Positions 59,358 to 64,000 of a DNA stretch of 64,000 nt are shown piece after piece. The stretch is from Patiria miniata. Lineage: Eukaryota > Echinodermata > Asteroidea > Valvatida > Asterinidae. How positions within the stretch are numbered: the stretch's first letter is position 1; each line of letters opens with the position of its first letter. Position numbers and translations under genes: made by a program. The stretch spans positions 8,714,777 through 8,778,776 of the forward strand of contig NW_024037076.1 in NCBI RefSeq assembly GCF_015706575.1, read 5' to 3'. A model generated the notes under the pieces. The model was given only the letters and a program-made list of their open reading frames with translations, searched no databases and was not told the DNA's origin.

Positions 59358-60464
59358 GTACGCGCACATGGGAGTAGCCATGGGTCAAAAGTTAGTAGTA
59401 ATATATATTAACAAAAGGACGGCATCTCGTCGAAAACTGCGATGGAGATGCCGACAATACTGGAGTTACCTCAATTTAGAAACGATGATAAACAAAATAT
59501 AACTCTTGGTGACGAAAAAGTGTAGATAAACTGGCTGAAAAGGCCACAGAAAGCACCAGCCAAAATTCATGAAAATAATACGAGGTCAATACACATGTAG
59601 TGGCGCGTTGGGCTATGGAGAGCCAATTGCGTCAAAAACGTTAATGTTACTATGGAGGGCCGATTTTACCAGAATGTTTATGTGACGCTACAAACTGGTT
59701 CCTGCCCAAAATTCTTACCAATCATGAAGGGCTAGGGATAGGAATTACTGGATCTATGATACTTTTGCGGTGATTTTTGCACCTTTTGTTATTTTGAGCT
59801 GGATGTTCGTGAAAATACAAATTCAATTTCCTATGATTTGAAACGGCTGGGGGGGGGGGGGCGATAGTACGACCGACCAAAGACAAAATTCGAAGAAAAA
59901 AAGAGTTCTATAGCGTTCCCGTTAATGACAGGGGCCGGGACGCGATATTATGAAAAGTATGAACGATTTTAGCATTTGGTTCCAAAAATTCCATTTCAAT
60001 TTCCTCCTTTCTGAACAATCCTTACACCCAGAACTTCTACAAAACAATATATATCTTAGTTAAAAAAAATCGTATGTTTTCCAAGTGAATTGATGCAAAA
60101 ATCATGCAAAAAAAACAGCTACAAACCAGCACTCGTGTTTACGTTGTCGATTATTACTTTTATTAGGGATAAAACGAGGCCGAGGCGCGCCACCACAAAA
60201 AAAGTGTTCATCTTTCTTATGGATTTTTTACTAGAGGGCGTTCATTCCAGAGGTCCTACAAACCATTTGTTCCGAATTTTTTTCAAGAGATATGTATGGA
60301 TCAGTCAGGAATGCTTTTCTGAGAGACTGTGATGGGAGAAAGTGGAATTAATTGTAGATACAAGCAAATCGTTCGTATAAACGCAAGATTTAAAATGCTT
60401 TAGGCCTAGAGTTCACAGCACCAGCACGGTGCATAGGGCAGTGTTGTCCTCATACTCGATCGGT

Positions 60465-60720
60465 TCATTTTGCACACGTTAGCGTATACTATACCTAAAT
60501 TCCAACACGAAATTACACGAAAAATATATGTCTGCAAAAGGGGAATACATTTTCTATCGCTTTACAGAGGGTGAGTGTGCTTCTAAAGCATAAATAAACT
60601 ACACAAAAGTCTCAGTTTGAATATAAAAAACTTGACAAAGTTCTACATTTTCGGGTACATGTTCCAAGTGTGGCCTTTATTTACGGAGGTAGTCCAGTAA
60701 ATTGGCCACATTTATGGGGC
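60465..60720. mobile_element. Truncated 350-bp-type MITE in duplication copy 2
   Basis: Direct counterpart of 9500-9761, ending GGCCACATTTATGGGGC at 60720. Confidence 0.7.
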
Positions 60721-61245
60721 TATATGCCATCGCCAGATTATATTAGTAGTCTTTAAACAACCGATATACATATCCTTGTCATTTGATTGGTGGAACTCAG
60801 AAGGGGTAGGCCTACAAATAAAAACACGGAAATCATCTTCACCTTCATTCACCCACCGTGCAACAAAGAGTGATGAAGACTGTTTTAATCAAGTCAGCTT
60901 TCCTCTCAAGGAGCCATGGTATGGTGGCCGGCCCGGCAATTTACACCGAATGTGTAACCTTCCCAATGAACAATGGAATCTCCTACCTCAAGATATCAGG
61001 GAAGCCCAAATCAATCGAAACAAAACTCAACTTCACAGGATCAAGATTTCATCACTGGTAGGGGGGGGGGGGAAGCCACCTTACGCCTGCAACTTTGGAA
61101 TAGCCCTACTAGGAGATTTTGCAGTTTCGGAAGCATGAGCCGAAGCAGTTGTTTACTGTATGAAGAGGATGTGCTCAGTAGAGCCACCGTGAAGACGAAC
61201 TTTGACAATCTTGATATAGTATTGTATGTTGTTGGCTACATACCT

Positions 61246-61400
61246 AGGCCCAGTGACAATATTTTGCCATGGAACTGTTGTGGCTTGATGTCGTCGGTGT
61301 AATTGCAGTGGCTAAAAAATTGCCCTGCTTCCCTTTCAATTAGTCCCTTGAACTCGATGTAAAGGTTAGTATTCGGCACAAGTACATATATGTCGAGTCC
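61246..61400 (-). CDS. Candidate exon of unknown protein (duplication copy 2)
   Basis: Counterpart of 10281-10439 with splice sites kept and the frame still open. It differs at about eight bases within about 120, far more densely than the flanks. Seven of the eight change the amino acid. Bounds are approximate by a few bases. Confidence 0.3.
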
Positions 61401-62890
61401 ACCTACGGGAACGCAAAACGAAACAAAAGACAGCAGTTAATTAAATGTTGCAAAATGTACAATTTCTCATTCAATAAAAAATGTATAGTTAAATGAGATG
61501 GGGGCATCACCGAAAAGGGGCACTTGCTCAGTATTTTTTTATTTTTGGCACATCTGTGCTGAAATGTCAACACGTTTTTTTGTTCGCCTGACACCTGGCC
61601 TCCGTAAAATCAAGCAGTAGATTGGGAGGGGGACCTGGTACCATCTTCCAAAATAGGGGGCGCTCTTCAAACCCGGCCATTCCGCAAACTACGCATAATG
61701 TGCCAATTTTCAAGTCGGGGCACAATGTAACGGTTTTGGGGCTCGGTTTTCATATTCCTCGTTCGTATCAGAACTCTCTATACCATTTTTTGGAAATGGC
61801 TACTGAAAACAAATTATCAGAAATTTTAGGGCCACTTTTGTTTTTATCTGGAGGGGGCACATTTATGCTCGAGGGGCAAACTTATGTCCGCAAGCGGGAC
61901 CGCTTGGGTAAACAAACAAACCTCTGCCCCTCCCCCCCCCCCCCCCCCCCCCCCCGGTTCCGCCGCCCCGGCCCCGTACTGCACACGCTCTGAACTTCCA
62001 GTGATATTTTATCCAACAAGTTTCGTTTTCATAATTCCACTTTAATTTCCCCATCAGCCTTATTACAGGTGTCATCAGTTCCTACTCATCTTCAGTTCCT
62101 TTCCGCGTCTACTGCCGCTACCGCGACTACCGGTGCAGTGACGTTGGCCAGTCGCATTCCGTCTGCCGATGTATCAAAATTAACTTCAAATTCAAAAGTC
62201 TTTTCAGACAACATGGGAAATAGGTCTACAGATGGCTGCCGATTTCCGCCTTCATTCCTACATTTGCTTATAGCACAGTCTTTTACCAACATGTTGATGC
62301 AAAATTTAGTTGCGACGATTTGCGCGCGACCCACGATTATACGGAACCTGCTGGGGTACTAAATATAACAAATGTTTAGACTTTCGGTGTCGAGGGGGCC
62401 AATTCTTTATTTATTACGTTATATGCATTGGATTTTCAAGCAAGAACAAGCTCTCAATATAACATATTAATCATTCTTGCAATCATCCTAGCTTGGATAG
62501 ACAAAAATAAAACAAAAAAAGTTATGTGGCGATGGCCAAGTCTTCAGGAGTCGGACTTATGACCCTAACTCAATGAGCCCCTTACCGACTTCCATATAGA
62601 ACTCTTCCGGGACTCGGTACCCAGCCCACCACACCTCCTTCCCTGTCCATCCATGTAACTCGAAAGTCAGGCACCATAAAGGGAGGAAACGAGGTGGCAC
62701 CCTAAGCCTTGCTGCCGAGTCAGCAAAAGAACCCCGTACCTATACGCAGACGCCAACCTGGACTTCGCAGACAGTCCCAACTTGTGAGTCAGCTTACCGA
62801 CCGACCGAGCTAACTGCTGTTGGTGAATGACGACGGGAAACTAATACTCTTAAATTAAATAACAAAGCCGCGTGCGCTGAAAAACAAAAA

Positions 62891-62965
62891 TGACACCGTG
62901 GGGATTCGAACCCCTAACCTTGGGTCTGCTGTCAGACAGCTTAACCACTAGGCTATTTCAGTGGG
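62891..62965 (-). pseudogene. Second tRNA-like sequence in duplication copy 2
   Basis: Counterpart of 11922-11995, with the B box and T stem intact and the same faults in the anticodon and acceptor arms. Confidence 0.5.
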
Positions 62966-64000
62966 CGCTTCTCTGTAACACGATGTGCATTGTATTCAGT
63001 TGCAATAAGATCGGGCCATTGATTCCCGCAGTGGGAGTTGCTTTGTTTTTCAAAGCTAGCTGCGCAAAACTGCATCGCGCTGTTCACATGAATGCTGTTA
63101 CGTCACTCTTTTCGATACATTTCATTCGTATAAAGCAGTTGACTATTCAGAGCCACTCTCGTACAAGCAATTAACCTAACCAGGCTTGCCCCATTCTGTC
63201 TCATTAACTGTTTCGCGACGCGCGACCATCGTCCGGCGGTGGCATTGCGCTGATGAGGGTTCCATCCTTTTGAAGTGAAATTCTAGCAAGTTCATGATAA
63301 TCCCTTTCTTCGTTTACAAATATTGAGCTTCTGACCCGTTTACAAATATTTACGAGGGAGTTTTGTTTGTTTGTCTGATTCTTATTCAGCTCCCTTATAG
63401 CTTGGGGGGAAAAATCATCTTTTCTTGTACTTACGCTAAGTCTAGGGAATGGCGCGAGTATAAGATGGCATATAGTCGGAATCGTGACCGACTGGTCCAA
63501 AGCACCAAGCTCGGCAGATAGATTCTTACAGCCCTAAAGACGATATTTAGAAAAGGTGACACCGACATTCTTTTGGGAATGGTGACTAATTTGCATAAGT
63601 CGTAAATAGCACCGTGTAATAAAAAAAAAATATTTTCATATTTTTTTTAAAAGTAAATTTGTATTATTACTACTACATTGGCAGCAAATTTAACCAACTT
63701 GTCACGGGAAAGACAAACTATGCAAGCCACTCACACGATCCGTTAGGGTAGCTCAAGTATCTCAAATCCACATGTGTCACGGATGATGGAAGAGAAACGT
63801 TTATCAGGAAAAGCTAAAGTGTACAAAAGATAGAAATGCGGTTCAGTAAATTAGTATTTGTTGGTTGGTTGGTTCGTTGAGCTAGCTGTCTGCATTACTT
63901 CGTTAACATGAAGTTGACGCTGGAATGAAAAAGTAAATGTGGCTTCTTTAAAGGCATATAGGATCATTTGCATTTATCCCAAAAGTATACCTAATTATCA

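Larger units (their letters stand above)
56455..64000. repeat. Large duplication, copy 2 (runs off the window)
   Basis: This is a direct-orientation partner of 6418-13022, about 50 kb away. Private insertions here are a TTAA-target MITE (56482-57000) and about 1.1 kb of palindrome-rich sequence (near 58267-59357). After removing private insertions both copies are about 5.9 kb over the shared stretch. The match continues to the last base, so the true unit is longer. Confidence 0.93.

Overview
This is a eukaryotic, animal-type window. It has multi-exon genes with GT-AG introns, LINEs, an LTR retrotransposon, tRNA-derived SINEs and very many short inverted-repeat transposons. An F-type lectin gene and an Ig/TIR receptor with IL-1R-like layout, set among CR1/L2-type LINEs, suggest a marine invertebrate, most likely a non-vertebrate deuterostome such as an echinoderm, hemichordate or lancelet. 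The sequence alone does not place the species.

Layout. Positions 1-6417 hold the 3' part of a Ty3/gypsy element: gag end, pol and 3' LTR. Positions 6418-13022 are the first copy of a large duplication. The second copy starts near 56455 and runs off the window end. The copies differ mainly by clean insertions, so each serves as an empty-site reference for the other. Positions 13-23 kb hold no recognisable host gene, but contain a 759-bp foldback element, a CGAGTC-rich repeat, a decayed LINE and a 14-copy minisatellite.

Two host genes can be modelled exon by exon. The first (+ strand, 23556-29029) is a secreted F-type lectin with a C-terminal PAN/apple-like domain. Its five exons sum to exactly 257 codons including the stop, and every intron is phase 1. 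The second (- strand, 55476-31720, 5' end missing) is a membrane receptor: partial Ig-like segment, EGF-like domain, four Ig domains, a transmembrane helix and a TIR domain split over two exons. The ten visible exons join in frame. The two genes are tail to tail with about 2.7 kb between stop codons. Lectin recognition outside the cell and TIR signalling inside are both innate-immune functions, but nothing in the DNA shows that they cooperate.

The receptor introns are packed with mobile DNA: an intact 1050-codon CR1/L2-type LINE, Harbinger-like MITEs (TWA target duplications), a TTAA-target family with a conserved central hairpin, Tc1/mariner-like elements and several almost perfect long palindromes. 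Most exon shadows and other open frames in the window are not genes.
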